A stretch of 64,000 nucleotides of DNA from a virus. The notes below the pieces were generated by a model. The model searched no databases. It was given only the letters and a program-made list of their open reading frames with translations, and was not told the DNA's origin. A program made the position numbers and the translations under genes. Shown here in pieces: positions 16,701 to 23,869 of the stretch (position 1 is the first letter of the stretch; each line of letters opens with the position of its first letter). The DNA is taken from positions 1 to 64,000 of the IMG/VR virus record IMGVR_UViG_3300023174_000042; one strand, 5' to 3'.

Positions 16701-17734
16701 ACTGATGTCCATTGATATGAAGCGGAAGTTGAAAGGCAACTTGGCCCGTTATCATCATTTCCTCCAACACACGTAAGTGATGAGCAGTTAGGTCCACTAA
16801 AAACGGAGATTTTGCTATCCCAAACTGTGTTACAAAGATAAGCCGTCATAATTTGACCTGTCCCTGTAATCTTAAACCAAACACCTGGCATTGTTTGTGT
16901 TACACTGCAAGTATTATTTTCTCCAGTTCCGCTATTAGTAGCATTTACAGTAGTGGCCGAAAGTAATTGACCACATGATATTGAATAAGCGTTACAAACC
17001 AAGTCGTTTGCCGGAGCAGAAGGAGCCGAACAAGTTATACAACTAACGGTAGATGTTCCACATGAAGACGCAGTTCCACAACTAGAATTTGTATTGTAAT
17101 GAACATAAACGGTTCCTGTATAGGATGAAGCCCAATTAAGAGGAGCAGTTCCATAAGCAACGATTGGTCCGTTATATGTTCCTGTATGAACAGTTATATA
17201 ACCACCCAGACTATATCCAAACTGATACGTTTGTCCGGCAACTACTCCTGATACGGTTGAATATTCACTTTGAAAGTTACAACTTGAAATTGTAACAGTT
17301 GTAGGTGTGTTTGGAGCAACCGCCGATCCGTATGAACTAGTATTTGTACATCCTGGTGTAGCAACACCACAACTTCCTATACAAGTTTGTCCTCCTGAAG
17401 TTGCCGTTCCAATTACAGGTTGAATGGTGTTTAACAGGACAGTTCCTACATTGTTTACTATCTGAACTCTCATTTCAGAAGGATATGACCCTGCAATTGT
17501 TCTAAAAACACGAATTGTTGAGCCTGAAGATGCTGAGAAATTATAGTTTAGTGGTCCATAACCTGAAGCAAGTGTTATGTTAGTTAGAACTGTAATACCA
17601 TTAACAGAAACAGAAACATAACCTCCATTCCAACCATCTCCCCAAGTATCGGTGAGTTTAATAGTATGGGTGCATGATTGTGAATAAAAAAAACTTGATA
17701 AAAACAAAAACAAATAAAGTAAAGCATTTCTCAT
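13697..17734 (-). CDS. Secreted multi-domain protein with type IX secretion sorting domain
   Basis: 1345 aa. Residues 1-20 are a signal peptide (ALLYLFLFLSSFFYSQ). Then come a DTWGDGWNGGYVSVSVNG module, a PPC-like region (PGVWFKITG...), several Ig/PKD-like repeats beginning ICNGQSTTLTANG, GSSTQLNC and SVGAGPNQTICSG, a region with the GLTSTDWATSTNW motif, and a C-terminal domain of about 75 residues starting FSIFPNPSSGDF and ending LPSGVYYVSVFST...LKLIIR. The last part is the Por/type IX secretion C-terminal sorting domain, used in Bacteroidota to cross the outer membrane and attach to the surface. Preceded by a late-type box and structured leader. An adhesin or surface-masking role is inference. 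Confidence 0.85.
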   Translation of the reverse strand: MRNALLYLFLFLSSFFYSQSCTHTIKLTDTWGDGWNGGYVSVSVNGITVLTNITLASGYGPLNYNFSASSGSTIRVFRTIAGSYPSEMRVQIVNNVGTVLLNTIQPVIGTATSGGQTCIGSCGVATPGCTNTSSYGSAVAPNTPTTVTISSCNFQSEYSTVSGVVAGQTYQFGYSLGGYITVHTGTYNGPIVAYGTAPLNWASSYTGTVYVHYNTNSSCGTASSCGTSTVSCITCSAPSAPANDLVCNAYSISCGQLLSATTVNATNSGTGENNTCSVTQTMPGVWFKITGTGQIMTAYLCNTVWDSKISVFSGPNCSSLTCVGGNDDNGPSCLSTSASYQWTSVPGLTYYILVHGYSTNSAFQIGLICTTPPPPDPTSISTTQSTICNGQSTTLTANGASGTVYWYTGGCGTAQIGTGNSITVSPTTNTTYYARNYNGSQFSTNCVSTSITVNQVPTVSVTSLSNTICLGSSTQLNCNVSGISVPANLVVTISSGGFMDETSWTLYNSLGSLIGSGGNYSLGSTNTITIGSTANGPYTFSIETQGTFNDNTATFLITCNGVTISSGSLGGGQVVNQSVNTCSTTPPITYSWTPSASLNNSSISNPTATPTTTTTYTVIATSNGCSSSSSRTITVNPLPSVGAGPNQTICSGSGVSLNGSGATTYSWNNGVTNGVTFYPNGTQTYTVTGTNSNGCSNTASTTVTVVSAPVANAGQPETGVSTCGINQVQLAANTPQAGQTGTWMVFNGVGGSFSNVNSPTSTFTGNYGQSYTLQWTVTNGQCSTSYQKLVTFNQPNAASLGANIGSFDLLWGGLTSTDWATSTNWYEKQPAGHFVRMSGNAQPTNSSQVFTLNQANGGICIGNTNPTLTTSGNAYDVFVNPGITLNLTNDSLHIYHDIVNNGTLTASNGTVSFVGSQNSSFIGTGTSQLLNMKVNKTGGATLTLNHPVVVTGNLNMIQGNIFTTPTNLLTLGSSSSNSGTLTYNTGTIVGPFKRFFNNLPTNGIEGFFPVGTSTYNRYSNINFTSSPGVNQSLTVRYNTGAPIVNGSPLYNGLPLTISNSLIQNYSIDGYWEVIPNGGNYSSSINSTPYNITFFANNITGMTTPQICRIIKSPGSNHTSWQSCGTHVTIPQNANPQSFLISSNNTQGFSWFNIGTPNSQALPVELLSFNGTCSDNLITLNWKTATEHNSDYFEIQKSRDGINWSKLTTLNSVGNSNQITDYTTKDENAIDGNNYYKLIQYDIDGQFKEHGPINVVCNGNSKGYFSIFPNPSSGDFQVVLNNKQMIGDGTLIVRDSKGSEVFSLNVSIIKGINLFDVSNIKLPSGVYYVSVFSTENSTETLKLIIR

Positions 17735-17850
17735 AGCGTATAAAATTTTTTAATAAATTAATTTTACACTCACTTGAAGAATCCTTACTGGAAACCCCCA
17801 TCTACCATGGGCCGGTCGAGTTTTTAATAAATACACGAAAACACTTAAAT
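17735..17850 (-). promoter_or_regulatory. Late-type box and long structured 5' leader of the secreted protein gene
   Basis: On the minus strand a TATTTATT box lies at about 17826-17833, followed by a leader of about 85 bases that is unusually GC-rich (ACTCGACCGGCCCATGG...) and contains the hairpin CCCAT/ATGGG at 17800-17815. This is the longest leader in the late class here, so post-transcriptional control is possible. The stretch 17850-17897 shows nothing else. Confidence 0.5.
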
Positions 17851-17897
17851 TTTAAACAGAAAAACTCGTAAATTGAGCAAAACAACTATTTGGTTGA

Positions 17898-18305
17898 TTA
17901 TTTTTTAATTTTTACAGTATCAACAGGAATTAAGGTTACTTTTGTAACACCTCTTTTAATAAAATTAAGTTTTTTAGCCGTTCCATAACTAAGATCAATA
18001 ATAAATTTTGAACTTTTTGGTAGTCTGTCATTAACTTTAACATAACATACTGAGTCGTTGTTTTGATTTACAACTTTTAGAATTGTTCCAAACTTAAAGT
18101 GTTTATGAGCGGCCGTTAAACTATCGGCATGAAATCTTTCACCTGAAGCAGTTAATCTTCCTGTCCAATGTTGTCCGTAATAAGATGCGGTTCCTTCGTA
18201 ATTATTTGGTGTTGATATAAAAGAAACAAAAAATAATGAAGTAATTAAGATAAGTTTATTTAAAATTCCAATTTTTGTATTTAGTTTCGATTTTTCTTTT
18301 TCCAT
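17898..18305 (-). CDS. RlpA-like double-psi beta-barrel protein
   Basis: 135 aa. An N-terminal signal/anchor (LNKLILITSLFFVSFIS) is followed by an RlpA-type double-psi beta-barrel: GTASYYGQHWTGRLTASGE, AAHKHFKFGTILKV, VKVNDRLPKSSKFIIDLS. RlpA proteins bind denuded peptidoglycan and some are lytic transglycosylases; the family's catalytic region is short here. It would act in the host envelope, possibly in cell-wall opening. Its start overlaps the end of the tagged metalloprotease-like gene by 50 bases. Confidence 0.8.
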   Translation of the reverse strand: MEKEKSKLNTKIGILNKLILITSLFFVSFISTPNNYEGTASYYGQHWTGRLTASGERFHADSLTAAHKHFKFGTILKVVNQNNDSVCYVKVNDRLPKSSKFIIDLSYGTAKKLNFIKRGVTKVTLIPVDTVKIKK

Positions 18306-19506
18306 ATTTTTTTTCCATAATTTGTTGGTGAAGATCCCAATTCTGTATTGATTCTGTCATTTCTTTATCATCTTCAGCCATATCATATAACTTGACAATT
18401 TTTTTAATCATTTTATTTGCAACATAATTAAATTTTTCAAATTCATCTTCAAAAAATTTAGTTGGGTTTTTTTGGTATTTAGTAGTTTGGTTTAAAAATT
18501 TTTGTCTAACTTCATTGGTTTTACCCAACTTTTCAACTTCCCCTTGTAATTCATTTGGTAATAACCCAATTTGAGCACCAAATTTTAACATATCATCCAT
18601 TCCGTGTTCAGTCATTCTAAAAAACATTTCCAGTCTGTTATTTACTAAATCAATATAAACAATTTCTAAAACTTTGTCAATTTTTTCTTTAATTGTCATA
18701 TCAGAAGGGTCTTCACCAATATGTTCTATAAGTTTGTCCATTCTTTCTTCTTGTTCTTTTAGATTTGAAATAAAATCTTCAAAAGTAAAATTTCTTATTT
18801 CTAATAATTCTTTATAAACTCTGTTATTTTCAATAAAGTCCTTGAATTGTGATTTAGTTATTTTTTTTCTTTTCAAAGAATATGCAACTTCAGTTGGTCT
18901 AACCAAATTTTCAATTCCATGAATAAAATACATATACCTGTAAAAGACGTTATCAATAACAGGTATTGCAAAAGTTCCTCTTTGTTGTGTTGCTTGATAT
19001 TTGGCGTCAGGTCCAACTTTACTAAATATATTAACTTGTTTATCGTATTTATGTTTTAATTCATGAGCCAAAGATGCTACTTGTTCGTCTCGTTCTTCTT
19101 CTAATTTTTCATATAATTGATGAGGTTCCCAATTTTCACCAACAGCAAAAGTTATTGTTAAATCTAAAGTGCCTGATGGTTCTATTTCTTTTAAAAATTT
19201 ATCTCGATTAAACGCAAATCTTCCACCCATAGCCATCGACGTTATATCTAAAACACCTTCTTCATTAGAAATTTCTTCTGTAACAATTTTTAAAGTATAA
19301 GAATTTAAAAAAACTTTTTTATTGTCTCCTATTACAAAAATAAATCTACCATCAAAATTATACTCGTCTTCTTTTGTTTTAATTGATTTTAATTTTTTTA
19401 AAACAAGGTCATATAATTTATCAGCAGCATTTAAGATGTTATCTGGAACTCCTAAAGCTTCAGTAATTAGTTTTAATTGATTTTTGGTGATGATAATATT
19501 TCCCAT
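18256..19506 (-). CDS. Tagged putative HExxH metalloprotease
   Basis: 416 aa. The N-terminus MGNIIITKNQLKLITEALG is the type-A tag, with L-I-T-E as the putative cleavage site after residue 16. At residues 148-152 HELKH matches the HExxH zinc-binding motif inside a helix (VASLAHELKHKYDKQ). A third ligand is not obvious. The C-terminal 200 residues are helical and charged. I infer a packaged protein delivered with DNA or used in entry; protease activity is a prediction. A late-type box lies 3 bases upstream of ATG. Confidence 0.65.
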   Translation of the reverse strand: MGNIIITKNQLKLITEALGVPDNILNAADKLYDLVLKKLKSIKTKEDEYNFDGRFIFVIGDNKKVFLNSYTLKIVTEEISNEEGVLDITSMAMGGRFAFNRDKFLKEIEPSGTLDLTITFAVGENWEPHQLYEKLEEERDEQVASLAHELKHKYDKQVNIFSKVGPDAKYQATQQRGTFAIPVIDNVFYRYMYFIHGIENLVRPTEVAYSLKRKKITKSQFKDFIENNRVYKELLEIRNFTFEDFISNLKEQEERMDKLIEHIGEDPSDMTIKEKIDKVLEIVYIDLVNNRLEMFFRMTEHGMDDMLKFGAQIGLLPNELQGEVEKLGKTNEVRQKFLNQTTKYQKNPTKFFEDEFEKFNYVANKMIKKIVKLYDMAEDDKEMTESIQNWDLHQQIMEKKYGKRKIETKYKNWNFK

Positions 19507-19510
19507 ATTA

Positions 19511-19520
19511 ATAAATATAA
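19511..19520 (-). promoter_or_regulatory. Late-type promoter box
   Basis: Coding-strand TTATATTTATT ends 3 bases before the ATG at 19506, one of the clearest members of the class. Confidence 0.6.
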
Positions 19521-19572
19521 CAAATAAAAAAACATAAACCTTAAACTACGTAAAAGGTTTAAATCATTTGTC

Positions 19573-19770
19573 TTAAATTATTATGACAGTTGTTGTTTGA
19601 ATAGGTATGTTTGTAACTGATGTTGCGGGCGGAGTTGCACCAACAACAGGTGGTTGGGGATTTCCTGTTACTTGTTCAGTTATCAAGTTCCATTCTTTAA
19701 TTTTTCTTGATTCGTGAAGATTTAAAATTCTATTTTTTTCCTCTTGACTTATTTGAAATCTTTTTTTTAT
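19573..19770 (-). CDS. Tagged small protein, apparently starting at ATA
   Basis: An open frame of 65 codons encodes ...KKRFQISQEEKNRILNLHESR..., then LITEQ and a Pro/Thr/Val-rich tail. The opening closely parallels the next tagged protein (FILTEEESKRILSLHN...FLNE), so it is a genuine member of the family. No ATG, GTG or TTG precedes the conserved part; ATA at 19770 is the only codon at the right position, 13 bases after the upstream stop. Either ATA initiates or the gene has lost its start. Confidence 0.5.
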   Translation of the reverse strand: MKKRFQISQEEKNRILNLHESRKIKEWNLITEQVTGNPQPPVVGATPPATSVTNIPIQTTTVIII

Positions 19771-19783
19771 TTTTTAAAAAAAA

Positions 19784-19993
19784 TTAGAATCTGTAAGATG
19801 TGTATTTTTCGATTGCCTTTTTTGTGTTTTCTCCAGCAATACCATCTTCAGTTAATCCAGCATTGAAACAAGAATTTAATTTTTTTTGAACTTGCATAAC
19901 TTGATCTGAAGTTTGTTCATTTAAAATTGAACTTTCGATTAAATTATTTTTTAATCTTTTATATTGGTCTTCGGTTAGTTTAATTTTACTCAT
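19784..19993 (-). CDS. Tagged peptidoglycan-binding domain protein
   Basis: 69 aa. Residues 1-28 are the tag (MSKIKLTEDQYKRLKNNLIE, then SSILNEQ, giving two (I/L)-x-E sites). Residues about 32-69 form a PG_binding_1 repeat: VMQVQKKLNSCFNAG, then DGIAGENTKKAIEKY. A capsid-type tag on a cell-wall-binding domain suggests delivery or a role at the virion-wall contact. Sits between other tagged genes with 14-base spacing. Confidence 0.75.
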   Translation of the reverse strand: MSKIKLTEDQYKRLKNNLIESSILNEQTSDQVMQVQKKLNSCFNAGLTEDGIAGENTKKAIEKYTSYRF

Positions 19994-20007
19994 GTTTATT
20001 TTTTTTA

Positions 20008-20832
20008 TTAAGCGATGAATGTTTGATATGCATCTTTAGTTATTGCTGGGCCAACTTCGGGTGTTGGTGCTCCTGTTGAAGTTCCTGCTGGTGTTGTTGT
20101 TTGTTGAGATGAACCAACAGTCTTACACTTAGATTCAATTTCTTTCATAATTGTATTAAAATCAAAGGTATATCTTGTTGATTTACTACCACCTTTTTTA
20201 GAAGTAGTTGTTTTTTTTACTTGATTTACTTGATTTACTTGATTTACTTGTTGTGTTTTTGGTGTTTTTGCCGCGACTTTTGCCAACTCTCTTGATTTTC
20301 TAACAGCAGTAAGTAATGGTTGATACACAAATTCGTTCCATTGTTCATCATCATCAAAATTTAGGTCTAAAAAATCAAACAATTTTCTACCTGGATGATT
20401 TTCAGCAAATCTTGTTGAAAGGGCACATAAATCAGGTATAGTTGGAATTGATTTAAGGGCTTTCTTAATTGCTTCTTCATTTGTGTTATATCCACCAACA
20501 CCTCCAGCATCCCATATTATTTTTACAAGTTTATCCAATACGTTTCCATTTAAAGTTTGTGGACCAACACCTTGAGCTTTACAAGCTTGGAAAATTTTTT
20601 TAACACCTTCGCTTGAACCATATGATTGACCCAATAATCCTAAAGAAGCTCCTATCACCGCTCCTGGAATACCATATAACTTGAATCCTAAAGCAGCACT
20701 TCCTACAACACCTGATGAAATTTGTTCGTTTAGATTGTTGTTATTTTTTTTCTCGTTTAAGAAAAATTCTTTATTATGAAGAGACAAAATTCTTTTTGAT
20801 TCTTCTTCTGTTAGTATAAAATTGTTTCTCAT
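20008..20832 (-). CDS. Tagged glycine-zipper protein
   Basis: 274 aa. The N-terminus MRNNFILTEEESKRILSLHN is a type-B tag, with EFFLNE and NNLNEQ as possible L-x-E sites. Residues about 42-72 form a Gly/Ala-rich hydrophobic segment (VVGSAALGFKLYGIPGAVIG) typical of glycine-zipper membrane-active regions. About residue 200 is a VNQ repeat encoded by a 9-base tandem repeat. The tail is Thr/Pro-rich. I infer an internal virion protein that may interact with membranes during genome entry. Confidence 0.65.
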   Translation of the reverse strand: MRNNFILTEEESKRILSLHNKEFFLNEKKNNNNLNEQISSGVVGSAALGFKLYGIPGAVIGASLGLLGQSYGSSEGVKKIFQACKAQGVGPQTLNGNVLDKLVKIIWDAGGVGGYNTNEEAIKKALKSIPTIPDLCALSTRFAENHPGRKLFDFLDLNFDDDEQWNEFVYQPLLTAVRKSRELAKVAAKTPKTQQVNQVNQVNQVKKTTTSKKGGSKSTRYTFDFNTIMKEIESKCKTVGSSQQTTTPAGTSTGAPTPEVGPAITKDAYQTFIA

Positions 20833-20846
20833 GAAATTATATTTTT

Positions 20847-20857
20847 AATATAAATAC
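20847..20857 (-). promoter_or_regulatory. Late-type promoter box
   Basis: Coding-strand GTATTTATATT, about 15 bases upstream of the ATG at 20832; heads the tagged gene run 20832 to 17898. Confidence 0.55.
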
Positions 20858-20869
20858 TATAAAAATAAA

Positions 20870-20899
20870 AAAAGGTGAAGTAATCTCCACCTTTTTTTG
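20870..20899. terminator. Bidirectional terminator with adjacent hairpin
   Basis: AGGTG (20873-20877) pairs with CACCT (20888-20892), flanked by T runs in both directions. Immediately upstream on the minus strand is a second hairpin GACAC-loop-GTGTC (20902-20918). It closes the lipoprotein gene. The extra hairpin may be part of a short RNA, but no convincing promoter was found. Confidence 0.65.
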
Positions 20900-20958
20900 G
20901 TCGACACCGAATGTGTCATCTTTCTCTCCACCACTTTGTTTTAAAGATAACAAAGAAA

Positions 20959-21393
20959 CTATTGTTTTACCATCCAAATTTTAACACTATTTTGTCCTGT
21001 AAAATAGTTTTTGAATTGACAATTTTCTATTAAACCTTGAATTAAATTGTAATCATAAATAGTTCCACTAATATGACCCCAAGGTGTGTTGTTTAATGTT
21101 AATGAATAACCAAAAACGTTTGGATATAAATTATATGTTGACTGAACACCATTAAAAGAATAAACAGTTTTTGAAACAAAAACAAGTGTGTCTGATCTTG
21201 TTTCTTGATTGAAACTTGTATTTAATATTTTTGTTATGACCCAAGTGGTGTTTTTTAAACTAATTGTTGAATCAACAGTGGTTGTGTCTGTGATAATAGG
21301 TTGTGGTGCCAATGGTTGTTGTGGTTTAATATCTTGTTTCACACAAGAAGTTATTGCCAAAATCAATAATAAAAGAAATGCCGCTTTTTTCAT
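20959..21393 (-). CDS. Putative lipoprotein
   Basis: 144 aa with a clear lipoprotein signal (MKKAAFLLLLILAITSC, cysteine at 17), a Pro/Gln/Thr linker, then a beta-rich domain (TTWVITKILNTSF... DTLVFVSKTVYSF) like small Bacteroidota lipocalin-type domains. Surface or periplasmic location in the host is expected. Phage lipoproteins often block superinfection, but nothing in the sequence proves this. Confidence 0.75.
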   Translation of the reverse strand: MKKAAFLLLLILAITSCVKQDIKPQQPLAPQPIITDTTTVDSTISLKNTTWVITKILNTSFNQETRSDTLVFVSKTVYSFNGVQSTYNLYPNVFGYSLTLNNTPWGHISGTIYDYNLIQGLIENCQFKNYFTGQNSVKIWMVKQ

Positions 21394-21394
21394 G

Positions 21395-21670
21395 TTATAC
21401 TAATGTTTCAATTTTATTTCTAATTTGTTCACTTAAAGTAACCTCAACAACGTTTGTTAAAATTACCGAATCTTTTAAGATTTTGAAAGGGATATGAACC
21501 AAAAAAGTGTTTCCATCATAATAAGATAGATCCTCATTAAGGTTCAAGGCCCCATCGACCATTTTTAAAAAGATTTTGAATTGCGTTGGATCAACAAACG
21601 ATTCGGTTAATAAATTTCCGAACTTTTCGTTCATTATTGTAATCTTGTGGTTGAATGTTGATTTAATCAT
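21395..21670 (-). CDS. Hypothetical protein
   Basis: 91 aa from the first ATG; an internal ATG at 21634 gives MNEKFGNLLTESF..., which looks like the proposed tag (LLTE) and may be the real start. The rest is alpha/beta (FKIFLKMVDGALNL, NTFLVHIPFKIL). A TATATTTG sequence lies at 21686-21693 but without a clear -33 element. It lies 1 base from the lipoprotein gene. Confidence 0.55.
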   Translation of the reverse strand: MIKSTFNHKITIMNEKFGNLLTESFVDPTQFKIFLKMVDGALNLNEDLSYYDGNTFLVHIPFKILKDSVILTNVVEVTLSEQIRNKIETLV

Positions 21671-21719
21671 TGTTGTTTATTTCTACAAATATAATAAAAA
21701 CTTTCAAATAAAAAAAGTT

Positions 21720-22133
21720 TTAGAAAATTTTATTTAAAATTTCCAAAAGTTCTTCATTACCTTTTTGTTTTGGTATTTCATCTTGTTTAAAATATTTACA
21801 AGACGTATGTTCCCAACCATCTTTTGCTTCTTTAAGATCTGGTTCAAGTTTTTTGTCAGAATCAAATAAAAAAACAAACATGTGTCCTTTTTTTGTTTTG
21901 TTTTTTTTATACTTGTTTAAAAAACCAACAAAATCTAAATTTTTATTTAGTTTTAAATTTGTTTCTTCATAAAACTCCCGTAATGCCGCAACTCCTGGTG
22001 ACTCACCACTTTCTATTTTTCCTGATGGAATGGACCAAATGTTTGGTAATGATTTGTCGGGTGCTCTTTTACAAAGTAATACTTCGTCTTTATGTTTTAA
22101 TATAACTCCAGACCATTTTTTAAATTCAATCAT
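21720..22133 (-). CDS. Nudix hydrolase
   Basis: 137 aa counted from ATG at 22133 (MIEFKKWSGVILKHKDEVLL); a longer frame would run through the divergent promoter region. The Nudix box is complete: GKIESGESPGVAALREFYEE followed by T-N-L. Preceding PNIWSIPSG is typical of MutT/NTP pyrophosphohydrolases. Likely substrates are oxidised nucleotides or nucleoside diphosphate derivatives; substrate cannot be fixed from sequence. Confidence 0.85.
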   Translation of the reverse strand: MIEFKKWSGVILKHKDEVLLCKRAPDKSLPNIWSIPSGKIESGESPGVAALREFYEETNLKLNKNLDFVGFLNKYKKNKTKKGHMFVFLFDSDKKLEPDLKEAKDGWEHTSCKYFKQDEIPKQKGNEELLEILNKIF

Positions 22134-22134
22134 A

Positions 22135-22146
22135 GTATTTATAAAT
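22135..22146. promoter_or_regulatory. Palindromic late-type box between divergent genes
   Basis: Two divergent ATGs (22133 minus, 22147 plus) are 13 bases apart. The gap is GTATTTATAAAT, whose core ATTTATAAAT is a palindrome matching the late box in both directions. Any transcript from it would be leaderless or nearly so. Confidence 0.55.
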
Positions 22147-22491
22147 ATGAAGGTTAAAATTAATAATAATCTTTTCGATGTTAAATGTGTATTAACTTCC
22201 AAAGATACTCAAAAAGGTATGATGGGAAAAAAATTTGACAAATCTTTTGATGGTATGTTGTTTTTTATGAAAAACGAACCACATTCATTTTGGATGAAAA
22301 ATTGTGTAATTTCTTTGGATATAATTTTTATGGAAGACAATGTAATTTCTAAAATTCATCATAATTGTAAACCATGTTTTTCAGATACCTGTGAGCATTA
22401 TATGGGAGATGGCGATATGATTTTAGAATTACGTGGCGGTGATTGTAAAAAATATAAAATAGAAGAGGGTGATTTTGTTGAATTAATTTAA
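22147..22491 (+). CDS. DUF192 family protein
   Basis: 114 aa from ATG at 22147. The DUF192 pattern is evident: [35 protein letters not shown], then the PC...D.C pair and [18 protein letters not shown]192 proteins are small beta-barrels of unknown biochemical role; most bacterial members are exported, but this one has no signal peptide. It is an isolated plus-strand gene, ending 9 bases inside the convergent methyltransferase gene. Confidence 0.85.
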   Translation: MKVKINNNLFDVKCVLTSKDTQKGMMGKKFDKSFDGMLFFMKNEPHSFWMKNCVISLDIIFMEDNVISKIHHNCKPCFSDTCEHYMGDGDMILELRGGDCKKYKIEEGDFVELI

Positions 22492-23337
22492 ATCTTCAAT
22501 CTTTACCTTAGTTTTTTCATCTACAAAATGCTGGACTCTTTTTCTCGCGATTTCACAATAATTTTCTGATAGTTCAATTCCTAACCATCTGCGGTTCAAT
22601 ATTTCTGCGGCGACTAAAGTGGTCCCGCTACCAGCGAAAGGATCAAGAATTATATCGTTTTTGTAGGACAATATTTTAATTGCTTTGGTCGGTATGTCAA
22701 GCGAGAAAGTCGCTTTGGTGAGTGATTTAGTATCTGCAAAGTAATTCCACTGACCAAAAACAAGTTCCATGAATTCTTTTTTGTCAGATTCACTATAAAC
22801 CATTTTGTTTCTTTTAGTTCCATCCTCATTTTCAATTTCAGTTAATTCACCAGTCCATTCAGGTTGTCCTTTGACTTTTTTGATGTGTTTGTTTTTGTAT
22901 GCCAAAATTACACATTCCTTCGGGTTATAAATGTATGGCGAACTAGGACTCATCCAAGATCCCCAAGCTGTAGTTTTACTCCTATGTGGTGATTGTTCTT
23001 CAAGATCTACAATACCAAAAAACCCAAATCCAATTTCTTTCATGATTTGCCACATTTCAGAAACAAAGAAAATACGACCCCCTTTTTTTTGTCTGTTAAT
23101 TTCATAAGGTATGTTTAAAGCGATTCGTCCATCATCTTTTAACACTCTATACACCTCAGACAACCAAGACTTAGCAAATTCAATATATTGATCAAATTCA
23201 ACGTCATCTTGGTGAACATCGTAATCGATTCCAACTCCATAAGGAGGACTTGTCACAACTAAATCAACACACCCTTCAGGTAATGTTTTCATCACCTCAA
23301 TACAATCTCCGTTTATAATTTTATTTGTTTCTATCAT
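22483..23337 (-). CDS. DNA methyltransferase (TSPPY class)
   Basis: 284 aa. Catalytic motif IV TSPPY is at residues 29-33, with [17 protein letters not shown], and the AdoMet-binding motif [10 protein letters not shown] is near residue 238, followed by [16 protein letters not shown]. The order IV...I places it in the beta class; TSPPY is common in N4-cytosine and some N6-adenine enzymes. It likely modifies phage DNA against host restriction. No partner endonuclease adjacent. Confidence 0.85.
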   Translation of the reverse strand: MIETNKIINGDCIEVMKTLPEGCVDLVVTSPPYGVGIDYDVHQDDVEFDQYIEFAKSWLSEVYRVLKDDGRIALNIPYEINRQKKGGRIFFVSEMWQIMKEIGFGFFGIVDLEEQSPHRSKTTAWGSWMSPSSPYIYNPKECVILAYKNKHIKKVKGQPEWTGELTEIENEDGTKRNKMVYSESDKKEFMELVFGQWNYFADTKSLTKATFSLDIPTKAIKILSYKNDIILDPFAGSGTTLVAAEILNRRWLGIELSENYCEIARKRVQHFVDEKTKVKIEDLN

Positions 23338-23340
23338 TTT

Positions 23341-23637
23341 TTAAATAATTGTTGTTAATAATTGTGCGACTTTATATCCTGTAAAGGCACCTGCGGCTGC
23401 TGATCCAGGAAGAACAATAAATTTTCCAAGTATTGTGTCGTATTTTTTTCTATTAACAATATAAGAAATTAAAATGTAATAGACAATATAGTTAATCAAA
23501 ACTAATAAGTCCAGTTCTTTTGAAGCAAAAACAACGATAGAGTTTCCTAAAAATCCCCATGTAAAATTAATCAAAGTTTCACGAATTAATTCATTTGGTG
23601 TGGTTAGTGCGTCTAAAACACTAATTTCCTTGTTCAT
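23341..23637 (-). CDS. Phage membrane protein, about three TM segments
   Basis: 98 aa counted from ATG at 23637 (MNKEISVLDALTTPNELIRE), which overlaps the DUF3310 gene end in the usual way; the upstream extension would cover that gene. Hydrophobic segments at about 26-42, 45-64 and 76-97. Resembles a conserved phage membrane family I cannot name. Confidence 0.65.
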   Translation of the reverse strand: MNKEISVLDALTTPNELIRETLINFTWGFLGNSIVVFASKELDLLVLINYIVYYILISYIVNRKKYDTILGKFIVLPGSAAAGAFTGYKVAQLLTTII

Positions 23638-23869
23638 TGTTGATTTTTTGTTTGAGTTGTTCGATGTGGTGTTCGAGATACCATTTTGCTTTGGATAAAT
23701 CTTCCAATTCTTTGTTTTTTCCTTTTTTTCCTGCACGACTTATATATTTTATTGTATTTCCTAAACTAAACCCTAGATCCCAAGCATCGATCACTTTAAT
23801 GGCTTCGTAAGTGTTATCTTCTCCGCCATAATGTTGTGGGTGATTTACTTGTTCTTTATTGTTTTCCAT
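23621..23869 (-). CDS. DUF3310 family protein
   Basis: 82 aa. VNHPQHYGG at the N-terminus and GFSLGNTIKYISRAGKKG, then LEDLSKAKWYLEHHIEQL are the hallmark of DUF3310, related to the C-terminal part of T7 gp1.7-like nucleotide kinase proteins. Widely found in phages; likely linked to nucleotide metabolism. It overlaps the glutamine synthetase gene by 14 bases. Confidence 0.85.
   Translation of the reverse strand: MENNKEQVNHPQHYGGEDNTYEAIKVIDAWDLGFSLGNTIKYISRAGKKGKNKELEDLSKAKWYLEHHIEQLKQKINNEQGN

Noticed and set aside
13697-17734. Host chromosomal fragment or prophage boundary
   Set aside because: The secreted-protein gene is coupled by overlap to a phage gene and preceded by a phage-type late box; no integrase, att site or host housekeeping genes flank it.
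20220-20250. Regulatory tandem repeat (TTGATTTAC units)
   Set aside because: The 9-base repeat lies inside the tagged glycine-zipper gene and simply encodes a short VNQ repeat.
22030-22146. N-terminal extension of the DUF192 gene to 22030
   Set aside because: The extension is antisense to the Nudix gene and crosses the divergent gap; the DUF192 domain begins after the ATG at 22147.
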